Positions 35,660 to 46,397 of a stretch of 64,000 nt of DNA are shown here, piece by piece (position 1 is the first letter of the stretch; every line of letters begins with the position of its first letter). This stretch comes from an uncultured Pelagibacteraceae bacterium (GTDB lineage: Bacteria > Pseudomonadota > Alphaproteobacteria > Pelagibacterales > Pelagibacteraceae), in assembly GCA_902629935.1 (NCBI GenBank), contig CACOSU010000002.1, positions 104,704 to 168,703 of the forward strand, read 5' to 3'. The notes beneath the pieces were generated by a model. It was not told the origin of the DNA and searched no databases. It saw only the letters and a list, made by a program, of their open reading frames with translations. A program made the position numbers and the translations under genes.

Positions 35660-36496
35660 TTATTTTACAAATGTATTATTATGATAATCTTGAACTGCTT
35701 CCAAGATTTCTGCTTTAGTATTCATTACAAAAGGTCCGCCTCTAGCAATTTCTTCATTTATTGGTTTTCCAGAAATGAGTAAAAATTTAGCATCCGATTT
35801 AGCTTTTACAGTTAAATCTTCACCTCTGGTTAACAGTATCAAAGTACTATCTTTAACATTGTCGTGTTTATTTTTGCCAACTTCGATTTCACCATCAATC
35901 AAATAAATAAAAGTATTATGAGTAGATGGTAATTTAAATTTTAACTCTTTATCTTTATTTAACTCTACATCAAAATAAATTGGCTCGATGTTATGACCTT
36001 TAACAGGGCCTTCAGCATTTTCAAATTTACCAGCAATTACTTTGATTTGTTTGTCATCATCCTTATGGATACTCATTTTATTGGCATCAATATAAATATA
36101 TTCTGGCTTACTCATTTTTAATTTCGCAGGCATATTTACCCATAATTGAAATCCGTGAAGCTTACCCTCTTTCATTGCTGGCATTTCAGAATGAATTATT
36201 CCACTACCTGTTTTCATCCACTGGACATCTCCAGCAGTCATTCTTCCTTCGCCACCTGTGCTATCTTTATGCTCAAAATCTCCAGCCAACATATAAGTTA
36301 CTGTTTCAATTCCTCGATGAGGGTGGGGTGGAAAACCTGCAATATAATCTTCACTATTTTCTGATCCAAACTCATCTAACATTAAAAATGGATCAAAGTA
36401 GTTTGGATCAACACCAATACTTCTTTTTAATTTAACTCCAGCACCATCTGATGCTGCAATAGGATCTATAATTTTGCTTACCTCAATTGTTTTCAT
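35660..36496 (-). CDS. Pirin family bicupin protein
   Basis: A 278-aa cupin protein. The N-terminal cupin holds the iron ligands in FPPHPHRGIETVTYML and the GIIHSEMP segment, the canonical pirin metal site. The C-terminal cupin ends with the family motif GGPFVMNTKAEI. Some bacterial pirins are quercetinases or redox sensors; the role here is unknown. It is followed 3 bases later by a quinone oxidoreductase, consistent with a redox function. Confidence 0.93.
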   Translation of the reverse strand: MKTIEVSKIIDPIAASDGAGVKLKRSIGVDPNYFDPFLMLDEFGSENSEDYIAGFPPHPHRGIETVTYMLAGDFEHKDSTGGEGRMTAGDVQWMKTGSGIIHSEMPAMKEGKLHGFQLWVNMPAKLKMSKPEYIYIDANKMSIHKDDDKQIKVIAGKFENAEGPVKGHNIEPIYFDVELNKDKELKFKLPSTHNTFIYLIDGEIEVGKNKHDNVKDSTLILLTRGEDLTVKAKSDAKFLLISGKPINEEIARGGPFVMNTKAEILEAVQDYHNNTFVK

Positions 36497-36533
36497 AGAT
36501 TAGGAAATAGTTATTATATTTTATATTTCAATA

Positions 36534-36902
36534 TTATTTTTTTTCCAAACTGTAACCTTTTGCTCCATTTGCAACAAGAAACATAAAACCACCACCTAAT
36601 GCAATATTTTTAAGAAAAGCTGTTAATTGTATTTGATCACTAAAATCATTATGAAAAATGAAAGCAGTAGAAATACAAAATAAAAATAAAAATGCAGCCG
36701 CAATTTTTGTTTTATATCCAATTACAATAAGTATAGGGGCGACTATTTCAATAATAATTGCTGGTATAATCATAATGCCAGGTAAGCCGTAGCTATCCAT
36801 CCATTCAATTGTACCGTCGTAATTATTAATTTTAAAAATGCCATTTAAAAAAAACAATACTGATATGAGTATCCTCCCTAATAAATCTATAATATTTGTC
36901 AT
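36534..36902 (-). CDS. DoxX family membrane protein
   Basis: A 122-aa protein with four hydrophobic segments and the DoxX pattern LGRILISVLFFLNGIFKI in the first helix. The family includes a small subunit of archaeal terminal quinol oxidase and bacterial redox-associated proteins, but most members are uncharacterised. It lies between a 62-aa protein (18 bases upstream) and the pirin gene (37 bases downstream), all on the same strand. Confidence 0.88.
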   Translation of the reverse strand: MTNIIDLLGRILISVLFFLNGIFKINNYDGTIEWMDSYGLPGIMIIPAIIIEIVAPILIVIGYKTKIAAAFLFLFCISTAFIFHNDFSDQIQLTAFLKNIALGGGFMFLVANGAKGYSLEKK

Positions 36903-36920
36903 GTAATTTTAATTTAACTC

Positions 36921-37109
36921 CTAATCACATCTGTTACAACGAATTGTTGCAAACATATCATCCCAATTTTCCTCTTTTTCTTCAACATAATCCATTAAGC
37001 ACCTTAATGCCTTTGATGTATCAGGAAGATCGTATTTATCGACTATTTGCTCCAACATTTTTTCAGAGTCAGAATATATTTCAAAAGAGATTTCTTTTTT
37101 TTCACTCAT
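36921..37109 (-). CDS. Small protein with C-terminal CxxC, unknown function
   Basis: A 62-aa soluble protein starting MSEKKEISFEIYSDSEKML. The central helix-rich part (QIVDKYDLPDTSKALRCLMD) is ribbon-helix-helix-like in spacing. The C-terminus ends RCNRCD, a CxxC that could bind a metal or an iron-sulfur cluster, or act as a redox pair. I chose ATG 37109 because AAAGGA lies upstream; the reading from 37124 would add 5 residues. Similar short proteins exist in other proteobacteria as far as I recall, but I know no function. Confidence 0.72.
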   Translation of the reverse strand: MSEKKEISFEIYSDSEKMLEQIVDKYDLPDTSKALRCLMDYVEEKEENWDDMFATIRCNRCD

Positions 37110-37173
37110 AATTTTTCCTTTCAATTGAACGATATATTTTAAATAATCTTATGATATGAGCCAAATGATCGCC

Positions 37174-37836
37174 TCAAATTAGCTGCAAAAGATCTAATAA
37201 ATTTTCTATTTTATACCTTGGATTATAATCTAGATTATCAAAAATATTTTGATTTCTATTTACCCAAATAGAATTATAACCGTAATTACCCCCACCAGAC
37301 ACATCCCAAGTATTGGCACTTAAGAAAACAACTTCATTTTTGTCAATTTGATATTTTTTAACTGGTATGTCATAAACTTTGAAATCTGGTTTATAAATAC
37401 CAACTTCCTCAACAGAAAAAATATTATCAAATAAATTTTCTAAATTGTTGCTATTAACTAATTGATTAAGAAGAGTAGGTGTACCATTGGACAGAATTGC
37501 AACTTTTAAATCTTTTTTTTTAAGTAATCTTAAAACTTCAGGCACTTCTTTATATGGAGATAGAATTTTATAAAGATCTAATAATTCATTTCTCAATGAA
37601 GTTTCTATTTCATAAGCTTTCATTGATTTATCTAAACTATCTTCCGTAACTTGCCAAAAATCTTTATGTCTTTTCATTAAACTACGTAGCCAGGTATATT
37701 CTAGTTGTGTGGTTCTCCAATAATTAGCAAAATTTTCCCACCTATCTCCAATCTTATCTTTACATGACTCAGCAGCTGAATTTACATCAAATAAAGTTCC
37801 GTAGGCATCAAAAATTATTGCTTTAATATTTTTCAT
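37174..37836 (-). CDS. (S)-2-haloacid dehalogenase-type HAD hydrolase
   Basis: A 220-aa cytoplasmic HAD protein matching the L-2-haloacid dehalogenase subgroup (haloacid dehalogenase type II). The nucleophile Asp is in IIFDAYGTLFDV. The halide-contact Arg lies in LEYTWLRSLM, the Ser-Asn pair is in ILSNGTPTLL, the Lys in YKPDFKVYD, and the active-site SANTWDVSG. Together these cover the diagnostic dehalogenase residues. It would hydrolyse 2-halo acids to 2-hydroxy acids. The start ATG at 37836 is 16 bases from the divergent rsmE. Confidence 0.85.
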   Translation of the reverse strand: MKNIKAIIFDAYGTLFDVNSAAESCKDKIGDRWENFANYWRTTQLEYTWLRSLMKRHKDFWQVTEDSLDKSMKAYEIETSLRNELLDLYKILSPYKEVPEVLRLLKKKDLKVAILSNGTPTLLNQLVNSNNLENLFDNIFSVEEVGIYKPDFKVYDIPVKKYQIDKNEVVFLSANTWDVSGGGNYGYNSIWVNRNQNIFDNLDYNPRYKIENLLDLLQLI

Positions 37837-37852
37837 AATTAAACTTATCTTA

Positions 37853-38551
37853 ATGAGTAATATTAGATTATTTTACAATGAAAGTTTATCACTTAATTTG
37901 AGAGCCACTCTTGATAAATCTCAATCTCACTATGTTTCAAAAGTTATGAGAGTTAAGGAAAATGAAGTTTTTTCTTTATTTAATAGCAGTGGAGAATGGG
38001 AAGCCAAAATAGTGAGTGTATCGAAAAGTATAGTTGAGTTTAATGTCACAAAACAATTAAGACAGAAAGAAAATATCAAAGAGCTCTGGTTAGCTTTCTC
38101 TCCCATTAAATCAAATTATTTAAATTTCATGATTCAAAAATCCACAGAACTTGGTGTAACTAAGTTTTTACCAATAATTTTTGATAGAACGATTGTCAGA
38201 AAAATAAATAAAGAGAGATTGAAAAAAGTAATTATAGAAGCTTCAGAACAGTCAAATAGAATAACTATTCCAACAATTGAGGAACCACAGAAATTAAAAC
38301 ATTTTCTTACTAATGATATGGATTTAATATTTACCGATCTCAATTCTTCAGATACTAAAATTAATCTTAAAAAGTTAACAACAAAGCCTACGTGTGTAAT
38401 TATAGGGCCTGAAGGTGATTTTTCTGAAGAGGAAAGGGAAGAGATTCTTAAATTTAATGGTGTTCAGCCCATTAAAATCAATGAAAACATCTTAAGATCT
38501 GAAACGGCTGTAATTTCTGCTCTATCGATCATAAATTACGCTATTAATTGA
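37853..38551 (+). CDS. rsmE: 16S rRNA (uracil1498-N3)-methyltransferase
   Basis: A SPOUT-fold RNA methyltransferase modifying U1498. The 232-aa protein has an N-terminal PUA-like domain. The C-terminal knot includes CVIIGPEGDFSEEERE and NENILRSETAVISALSIINY, the RsmE signature. Divergent from the dehalogenase, it precedes the cytochrome oxidase operon by a 61-base gap. Confidence 0.96.
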   Translation: MSNIRLFYNESLSLNLRATLDKSQSHYVSKVMRVKENEVFSLFNSSGEWEAKIVSVSKSIVEFNVTKQLRQKENIKELWLAFSPIKSNYLNFMIQKSTELGVTKFLPIIFDRTIVRKINKERLKKVIIEASEQSNRITIPTIEEPQKLKHFLTNDMDLIFTDLNSSDTKINLKKLTTKPTCVIIGPEGDFSEEEREEILKFNGVQPIKINENILRSETAVISALSIINYAIN

Positions 38552-38593
38552 TATTTTGTCGCTAAAAGTAAAAGTGTATTTTTTTAAAAGACG

Positions 38594-38605
38594 CTCTATA
38601 TAGAG
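38594..38605. repeat. 12-base perfect palindrome before ctaC
   Basis: CTCTATATAGAG is a perfect palindrome ending 7 bases before the ctaC ATG, in the 61-base gap after rsmE. It replaces a normal ribosome binding site, since only GAG near the start resembles one. It could be an operator, or a TATATA promoter element close to the start. Chance is possible. Confidence 0.4.
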
Positions 38606-38612
38606 TAAAAAA

Positions 38613-41065
<2,453 letters not shown>

Positions 41066-41090
41066 TAATTAAGATTTTTTAAAATTAAAA

Positions 41091-42002
41091 ATGATTAAGT
41101 CGAAATTAAAATTTAGAAATTTAAGTCAAGAGGACGTTTTTAATTTTTCAGAATTATTTAAACTAATGAAGCCAAGGGTCATGTCTTTGGTAATTTTTAC
41201 TTGTGCAGTTGGATTATTAATGGCGCCAAATGTTGTTCCTACAAAAGATGCTATTATAGGAATTTTACTTGTTTCTATTGGTGCTGGAGCATCTGGAGCA
41301 TTAAATATGTGGTATGAGTCAGATCTTGATGCTTTAATGACAAGAACCTGTTTAAGACCAATACCAACGGGCAAAATAAATAAAAATCAGGCGCTTGTAT
41401 TTGGTATTTCGTTATCAATATTTTCAGTTATAGCACTGGATTATTTTGCAAACAGATTATCAGCTGGATTATTATTATTTACAATCTTATTTTATGTTTT
41501 TGTTTATACAATTTGGTTAAAAAGAAAAACTCCTCAGAATATAGTTATAGGAGGCGCATCGGGAGCTTTGCCACCAGTCATAGGATGGACCATTGCAACA
41601 AATTCGTTATCTATAGAACCCTTAACATTTTTTCTGATCATATTTTTTTGGACCCCATCTCATTTTTGGGCATTAAGTTTGTATAAATCTGATGATTATA
41701 AAAAAGCGAAAGTACCAATGCTTCCATTAACCAATGGAATAGAAAGTACAAAATTGAATATATTTATTTATTCACTATTGATGCTACCCGTAGTAATTTT
41801 GCCTTACGCTCTTGGATTTGTTGGCCTTGTGTTTTTAATTCCATCATTAATTTTGACCATATATTATAATATATTGTGTTTTAAACTTTATAATTTTAAA
41901 AAAAATAAATTTGATGGTAAAATTGCTAGGTCAATTTTTGGCTATTCGATTTTATACTTATTTTTGGTATTTGTTTTATTTCTAATAGATAAAATAATAT
42001 GA
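41091..42002 (+). CDS. ctaB: Protohaem IX farnesyltransferase (haem O synthase)
   Basis: Makes haem O from protohaem and farnesyl diphosphate, the precursor of haem a. The 303-aa membrane protein belongs to the UbiA fold. It has the first aspartate-rich region NMWYESDLDALMTRT and the second SLYKSDDYKKAKVPMLP, with about nine hydrophobic segments. Its TGA overlaps the following 41-aa ORF by four bases. Confidence 0.95.
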   Translation: MIKSKLKFRNLSQEDVFNFSELFKLMKPRVMSLVIFTCAVGLLMAPNVVPTKDAIIGILLVSIGAGASGALNMWYESDLDALMTRTCLRPIPTGKINKNQALVFGISLSIFSVIALDYFANRLSAGLLLFTILFYVFVYTIWLKRKTPQNIVIGGASGALPPVIGWTIATNSLSIEPLTFFLIIFFWTPSHFWALSLYKSDDYKKAKVPMLPLTNGIESTKLNIFIYSLLMLPVVILPYALGFVGLVFLIPSLILTIYYNILCFKLYNFKKNKFDGKIARSIFGYSILYLFLVFVLFLIDKII

Positions 42003-42124
42003 TTACACCGGATAAAAAAACGAAAAAAAAAAATATTTTAACAGCTATAGCAATATTAGCATTTATGGTTTTTTTATTTTTATTTACATTATTTAATGTA
42101 GGAGTTTTTGATAGACAGATATGA
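41999..42124 (+). CDS. Small single-pass protein between ctaB and ctaG (41 aa)
   Basis: A 41-codon ORF (MITPDKKTKKKNILTAIAIL...) with a basic N-terminal tail followed by one membrane helix (about residues 13-36). Its ATG overlaps the ctaB TGA as ATGA and its TGA overlaps the ctaG ATG as ATGA. This gives strong translational coupling on both sides. Small proteins of this kind sit between ctaB and ctaG in alphaproteobacteria and are sometimes called CoxF-like oxidase assembly proteins. Role inferred from position; it is too short for many gene finders. Confidence 0.82.
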   Translation: MITPDKKTKKKNILTAIAILAFMVFLFLFTLFNVGVFDRQI

Positions 42125-42654
42125 TTAAAAATAAAACTTTAACTCCAATCTTGCTAGCAGGTATATTTATTTTAATGCTGGGATTATCTTTTGCTGCAGT
42201 CCCACTTTATGACGCGTTTTGTAGATTAACTGGTTTCGGTGGAACAACACAAGTTTCTAAAGAACCACCAAAAGTAGTACTTAATAAAATTGTTAGTGTT
42301 AGATTTGATACAAATGTGAATAATCTTACTTGGGATTTTAAAGCTAAATCAAATGTAATGGATGTAAAAGTAGGACAAGTAAATAAAATAGAATTTGAGG
42401 TAGAAAATTATGGGAAAGATACCACCTATGGAGTTGCAAGCTTTAACGTTTCACCATCCAGTTTTGGAAAATATTATAGTAAACTTGGTTGTTTTTGCTT
42501 CGAGAAACAAGAGTTAAAAGCAGGTGAAAAAGCAACATTTGTTATGACTTTTTATTTAGATCCAGAGCTTGTTAATGATCCAACAACTAAAAATTTAGAG
42601 GACGTAACTATGTCTTATACTTTTTTCTCGACAGATTATTATAAAAAATCATAA
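42121..42654 (+). CDS. ctaG: Cytochrome c oxidase assembly protein (Cox11/CtaG)
   Basis: Delivers copper to the CuB site of subunit I. The 177-aa protein has one N-terminal membrane helix and a periplasmic immunoglobulin-like domain. The copper-binding CFCFEKQ motif is near residues 122-128. VPLYDAFCRLTGFGGTTQ is the conserved segment after the helix. Coupled to the small ORF by ATGA, and 8 bases before ctaE. Confidence 0.96.
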   Translation: MIKNKTLTPILLAGIFILMLGLSFAAVPLYDAFCRLTGFGGTTQVSKEPPKVVLNKIVSVRFDTNVNNLTWDFKAKSNVMDVKVGQVNKIEFEVENYGKDTTYGVASFNVSPSSFGKYYSKLGCFCFEKQELKAGEKATFVMTFYLDPELVNDPTTKNLEDVTMSYTFFSTDYYKKS

Positions 42655-42662
42655 TAAATAAT

Positions 42663-43451
42663 ATGTCTGCTGAAAAAAAACACGATTATCATTTAGTTGA
42701 TCCAAGTCCTTGGCCGATTTTTACGTCAATTTCTTGCTTAGTATTAGCTATAGGATCCATCTTTTACATGCATAACGATGTTTCCTGGGGGATGTATCTT
42801 GGTTTAGCTTTGTTAATATACTGTGCATATATGTGGTTTAGAGATGTTGTGATAGAAGCTGAGCATCAAGGACACCATACACCTGTTGTACAAATTCATC
42901 ACAGATATGGGATGACTCTTTTTATAGCATCAGAGGTAATGTTTTTTGTTGCATGGTTTTGGGCTTATTTTGATATTAGTTTATTTCCGAATGAATTTGT
43001 TGGAAATGTCTGGCCACCCAAAGATATAGAAACTTTTGATCCATGGGATATACCTTTGATAAACACTTTAGTTTTACTTTTATCAGGAACCACAGTCACA
43101 TGGGCTCATCATGCTTTACTTGAAGACGATCGAAAAAGTTTTGTTCAAGGATTAACAGCAACTGTTATTTTAGGTTTCTTTTTTACATTGTTGCAAGCTT
43201 ACGAATATCATCATGCAACTTTTGATTATTCAGGTCATATATATGGAGCTGTATTTTATATGGCAACAGGTTTTCATGGTTTTCACGTTATAGTTGGAAC
43301 AATATTTTTAGCTGTTTGTTTGTGGAGGGGAAAACTTGGTCATTTTACAAAAGATCATCACTTTGGATTTGAAGCTGCCGCTTGGTATTGGCATTTTGTT
43401 GATGTCGTTTGGTTATTCTTATTCGCAGCTATTTATATTTGGGGAAGTTAA
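42663..43451 (+). CDS. ctaE: Cytochrome c oxidase subunit III
   Basis: Integral membrane subunit stabilising the oxidase core. The 262-aa protein has seven hydrophobic segments. It carries the family motifs HHTPVVQIHHRYGM, SEVMFFVAWFWAYFD, GTTVTWAHHALLE and YWHFVDVVWLFLF near the C-terminus. Length normal. It stops 10 bases before the TTG start of surf1. Confidence 0.97.
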   Translation: MSAEKKHDYHLVDPSPWPIFTSISCLVLAIGSIFYMHNDVSWGMYLGLALLIYCAYMWFRDVVIEAEHQGHHTPVVQIHHRYGMTLFIASEVMFFVAWFWAYFDISLFPNEFVGNVWPPKDIETFDPWDIPLINTLVLLLSGTTVTWAHHALLEDDRKSFVQGLTATVILGFFFTLLQAYEYHHATFDYSGHIYGAVFYMATGFHGFHVIVGTIFLAVCLWRGKLGHFTKDHHFGFEAAAWYWHFVDVVWLFLFAAIYIWGS

Positions 43452-43461
43452 TAATAAATCT

Positions 43462-44115
43462 TTGAAAAATAAGTTTTTATTTTCTGTATTTGTTTACTTT
43501 ATCATCTTAGTTTTATTATCATTAGGTTTCTGGCAGCTTTATAGATTAAACTGGAAACTAGATTTAATTAATCAAATCGAAACTTCTTTAAAAAACGATC
43601 CAGTAGAATTAATTAATTCTGAAAAAAAAAATTACTTAAGAATTAAAACTTCTGGAGAAATTGATTTTGATAAACAAATATATTTATACAACTTAAATGA
43701 TAATGGAAAACCTGGTTTTGAAGTTATCAACTCTATAAACATTAACAATGAATATTATTTAATAAATAGAGGGTGGATACCTTTTGAAAAAAAAGACTTA
43801 CCAGAGATTAATTTAATAAATCAAAAAGAGATTGTTGGAACAATTTTGCTACAAGCTAAATATAGTTCATTTAAGCCTGAAAATGATTTAGAAAAGAATT
43901 ATTGGTTTACTTTAAATAGAGAAGATATTTTTAAATTTACTGGTAAAAAATTTTCTAAGTATATTATCTATCTAGGTGGAGATTATAAAGTTCCAAAGCC
44001 AAAAGTTATAACAGCTAAAATATCAAACAATCATAAGAAGTATGCAATAACTTGGTTTTCTATGGCGATTTCAATTCTTTTAATATATTTATATTTTAGA
44101 AAAAAAAATTATTAG
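43462..44115 (+). CDS. SURF1 family cytochrome oxidase assembly protein
   Basis: A haem-delivery factor for oxidase assembly. The 217-aa product has a membrane helix near the N-terminus and another near the C-terminus (YAITWFSMAISILLIYLYF). In between lies a periplasmic domain with the family features LGFWQLYRLNWKLDLI, GFEVIN and YLINRGWIPFEK. Start: the frame is open back into ctaE, but the only sensible start beyond the ctaE stop is TTG 43462 (then Lys-Asn-Lys-Phe-Leu-Phe). A non-ATG start is therefore likely. It ends directly before thrC. Confidence 0.85.
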   Translation: MKNKFLFSVFVYFIILVLLSLGFWQLYRLNWKLDLINQIETSLKNDPVELINSEKKNYLRIKTSGEIDFDKQIYLYNLNDNGKPGFEVINSININNEYYLINRGWIPFEKKDLPEINLINQKEIVGTILLQAKYSSFKPENDLEKNYWFTLNREDIFKFTGKKFSKYIIYLGGDYKVPKPKVITAKISNNHKKYAITWFSMAISILLIYLYFRKKNY

Positions 44116-45495
44116 ATGAAATACGTAAGTACAAGAGACACCTCAAAAACCTTTGAATTTAAAGAAGTTTTTGTCAAAGGACTAGCAGATGATGGAGGTC
44201 TATTCATTCCAAAGTCGTTAATAAAATTTAGTAAAGATGAAATAAAAGATTTTAAAAAACTTAATTACTCAGATTTAGCAAAAAAAGTTATTTATCCCTT
44301 TATCGGCAATTTTATGTCTGAGAACGATCTTAGTAAAATTATTGATAAATCTTACTCTGCTTTTAGAAAAGATAATGTAGTTGAGATGATCCAAATAGGT
44401 GACAGATCTTTATTAGAATTATTCCATGGACCAACTTTAGCTTTTAAAGATGTTGCAATGCAACTCTTAGGAAACTTTTATGAATATTATTTGAGTAATA
44501 AAAACCAAAAAATTAATATTGTAGTTGCAACATCTGGTGATACAGGTGCGGCTGCAATAGATGCAATAAAGGGCAAAAAAAATTTAAATATATTTGTGCT
44601 TCATCCAGAAAATCGGGTTTCCCCGATTCAAAGAAAATTAATGACAACAGGAAAATTTGAAAATGTATATAATATAGCTGTGAAGGGTAATTTTGATGAT
44701 TGTCAAAATTTAGTAAAATCTATGTTCTCCGATAAAAATTTTTCTAACCAAATAAATATGTCGGGAGTTAATTCAATTAATTGGGCTAGAATTATTGCTC
44801 AAAGTGTATATTATTTTTATAGTTACTTCTTGGTTAAGTATGAAGATCAGCCAACTAATTTTTCAGTTCCAACTGGAAATTTTGGCGATATTTATGCTGG
44901 ATATTTAGCCAAAAAATTAGGTCTTCCAATAAACAAACTAATAGTTGCAACTAATCAAAACGATATATTGCATAGAGCAATATCAAAAGGCAGTTATCAA
45001 GCAGAAAAAGTTTCTGAGACTATATCTCCTAGCATGGATATACAAATAGCTAGTAACTTTGAAAGACTTATATTTGACCTAAATAATGAGGATGATGTCC
45101 AAACATCACGGGATATGAAGAATATTAAAAAGATTGGAAATTACACTTTGGATAATCAAAAGCTTAATAGAATAAGAAAAAATTTTTTATCTGTAAGGAT
45201 GAGTGAAAACGAAACCCTAGAAACAATAAGTTCTGTTTATAAAAAATTTAATGTTGTGCTCGATCCGCATACAGCGATTGGCTATGGTGCATTTGATAAG
45301 CATAATTTAATTGGAAATAATATTGTACTTGGCACAGCACATCCTTCAAAGTTTCCTGATGCTATTTACAGAGCTATAAAAAGTAATGCTAATTTACCGA
45401 GTGAACTAATGTTTATTTTAGATGAAAAAGAAAATTACGATATAATTGAAAATGATGTTGAAAAGGTAAAATTGTATATTAAAGACAAGCTCTAA
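44116..45495 (+). CDS. thrC: Threonine synthase
   Basis: PLP enzyme converting O-phosphohomoserine to threonine. The 459-aa protein has the PLP lysine in GPTLAFKDVAMQLLG near residue 111. The phosphate loop is TSGDTGAAAIDAI and the glycine-rich region SVPTGNFGDIYAGYLAK follows. Length is that of the proteobacterial long form. It follows surf1 without gap and its stop overlaps the peroxiredoxin start (TAATG). thrB lies convergent 0.9 kb downstream. Confidence 0.97.
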   Translation: MKYVSTRDTSKTFEFKEVFVKGLADDGGLFIPKSLIKFSKDEIKDFKKLNYSDLAKKVIYPFIGNFMSENDLSKIIDKSYSAFRKDNVVEMIQIGDRSLLELFHGPTLAFKDVAMQLLGNFYEYYLSNKNQKINIVVATSGDTGAAAIDAIKGKKNLNIFVLHPENRVSPIQRKLMTTGKFENVYNIAVKGNFDDCQNLVKSMFSDKNFSNQINMSGVNSINWARIIAQSVYYFYSYFLVKYEDQPTNFSVPTGNFGDIYAGYLAKKLGLPINKLIVATNQNDILHRAISKGSYQAEKVSETISPSMDIQIASNFERLIFDLNNEDDVQTSRDMKNIKKIGNYTLDNQKLNRIRKNFLSVRMSENETLETISSVYKKFNVVLDPHTAIGYGAFDKHNLIGNNIVLGTAHPSKFPDAIYRAIKSNANLPSELMFILDEKENYDIIENDVEKVKLYIKDKL

Positions 45496-45980
45496 TGAAA
45501 ATAAAAGAAAATGATTTATTACCTAATTCAGAAGTTTTTATACTTGAATCAGGAGAACCAATAAAAAAGAACATCGAAGATTTTTTTAAAAATAAAAAAG
45601 TAATTTTATTTGGTGTACCAGGTGCGTTTACGTCAGTGTGTTCTAAAAAACATCTCCCAAGTTACATTAATATGTATGGCAAATTTAAAGATAAAGGAAT
45701 AGATAATATAATTTGTTTATCTGCTAATGATCCTTTTGTTATGAATGCCTGGGGAAAAGAAAATAATGTTGACAATAAAATTATAATGTTAGGAGATCCA
45801 TTTTTAAATTTCACAAAAAATATAGGTGCAGATGTAGACAAAAGCGGAAGGGGCTTAGGGATAAGATCAAATAGATACACCATGTTAGTAGACAATATGA
45901 AAGTAATTAAACTACAAGAGGAGAAAGATACAGGAACTTGTGAAATTTCAGCTGCAGAAAATTTTTTTAAATTAATCTAA
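45495..45980 (+). CDS. Peroxiredoxin, Prx5/AHP1 type
   Basis: A 161-aa thiol peroxidase. The peroxidatic cysteine is in VPGAFTSVCSKKHLPSYI near residue 48. The active-site region GADVDKSGRGLGIRSNRYTM contains the conserved Arg. It removes hydrogen peroxide or organic peroxides using glutaredoxin/thioredoxin. Its resolving cysteine is likely Cys in GTCEISAAE. Co-translated with thrC and overlapping the convergent rnhA by 9 bases. Confidence 0.93.
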   Translation: MKIKENDLLPNSEVFILESGEPIKKNIEDFFKNKKVILFGVPGAFTSVCSKKHLPSYINMYGKFKDKGIDNIICLSANDPFVMNAWGKENNVDNKIIMLGDPFLNFTKNIGADVDKSGRGLGIRSNRYTMLVDNMKVIKLQEEKDTGTCEISAAENFFKLI

Positions 45981-46397
45981 ATTAGCGGCTTTTTTGGCTA
46001 ACAAATCAACCTCTTCATTTAAAGGGTTTCCATCATGAGCCTTTACCCATATCCAATGGATATCCAAAAATTTAGACAAATTATATAATTCAATCCACAA
46101 ATCTTTATTTTTTACATCCTCTTTTTTTGAGGTTTTCCAATCGTTATTCAGCCATGTATTAATCCACACTGTTATCCCATTTTTTACGTATTGAGAGTCT
46201 GTATAAATTTTTATTTTAGACTCAGATTTAATTTCTCTTAAAGCATTTATTGGAGCCAAAAGCTCCATTCTATTATTTGTTGTATTTTTTTCATTACCAC
46301 TGATTATTTTTCTTTCGTTATTTTCGTTAATTATTGCAGCCCAGCCACCGCTACCAGGATTTGTTAGGCATGAGCCATCTGTGTAAATAGTAATCAT
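45972..46397 (-). CDS. rnhA: Ribonuclease HI
   Basis: Cuts RNA in RNA-DNA hybrids, including Okazaki primers and R-loops. The 141-aa enzyme has the catalytic residues in IYTDGSCLTNPGSGGWAAI (first Asp) and NNRMELLAPINAL (Glu). The others are IYTDSQYVKNG (second Asp) and EVDLLAKKAA (last Asp). Normal length. Last gene of the long minus-strand run, overlapping thrB by one base and convergent with the peroxiredoxin. Confidence 0.96.
   Translation of the reverse strand: MITIYTDGSCLTNPGSGGWAAIINENNERKIISGNEKNTTNNRMELLAPINALREIKSESKIKIYTDSQYVKNGITVWINTWLNNDWKTSKKEDVKNKDLWIELYNLSKFLDIHWIWVKAHDGNPLNEEVDLLAKKAANLD

Noticed and set aside
43336..43461. Upstream extension of surf1 into ctaE
   Set aside because: The frame is open but the region already codes for the conserved ctaE C-terminus and the extension lacks SURF1 similarity.
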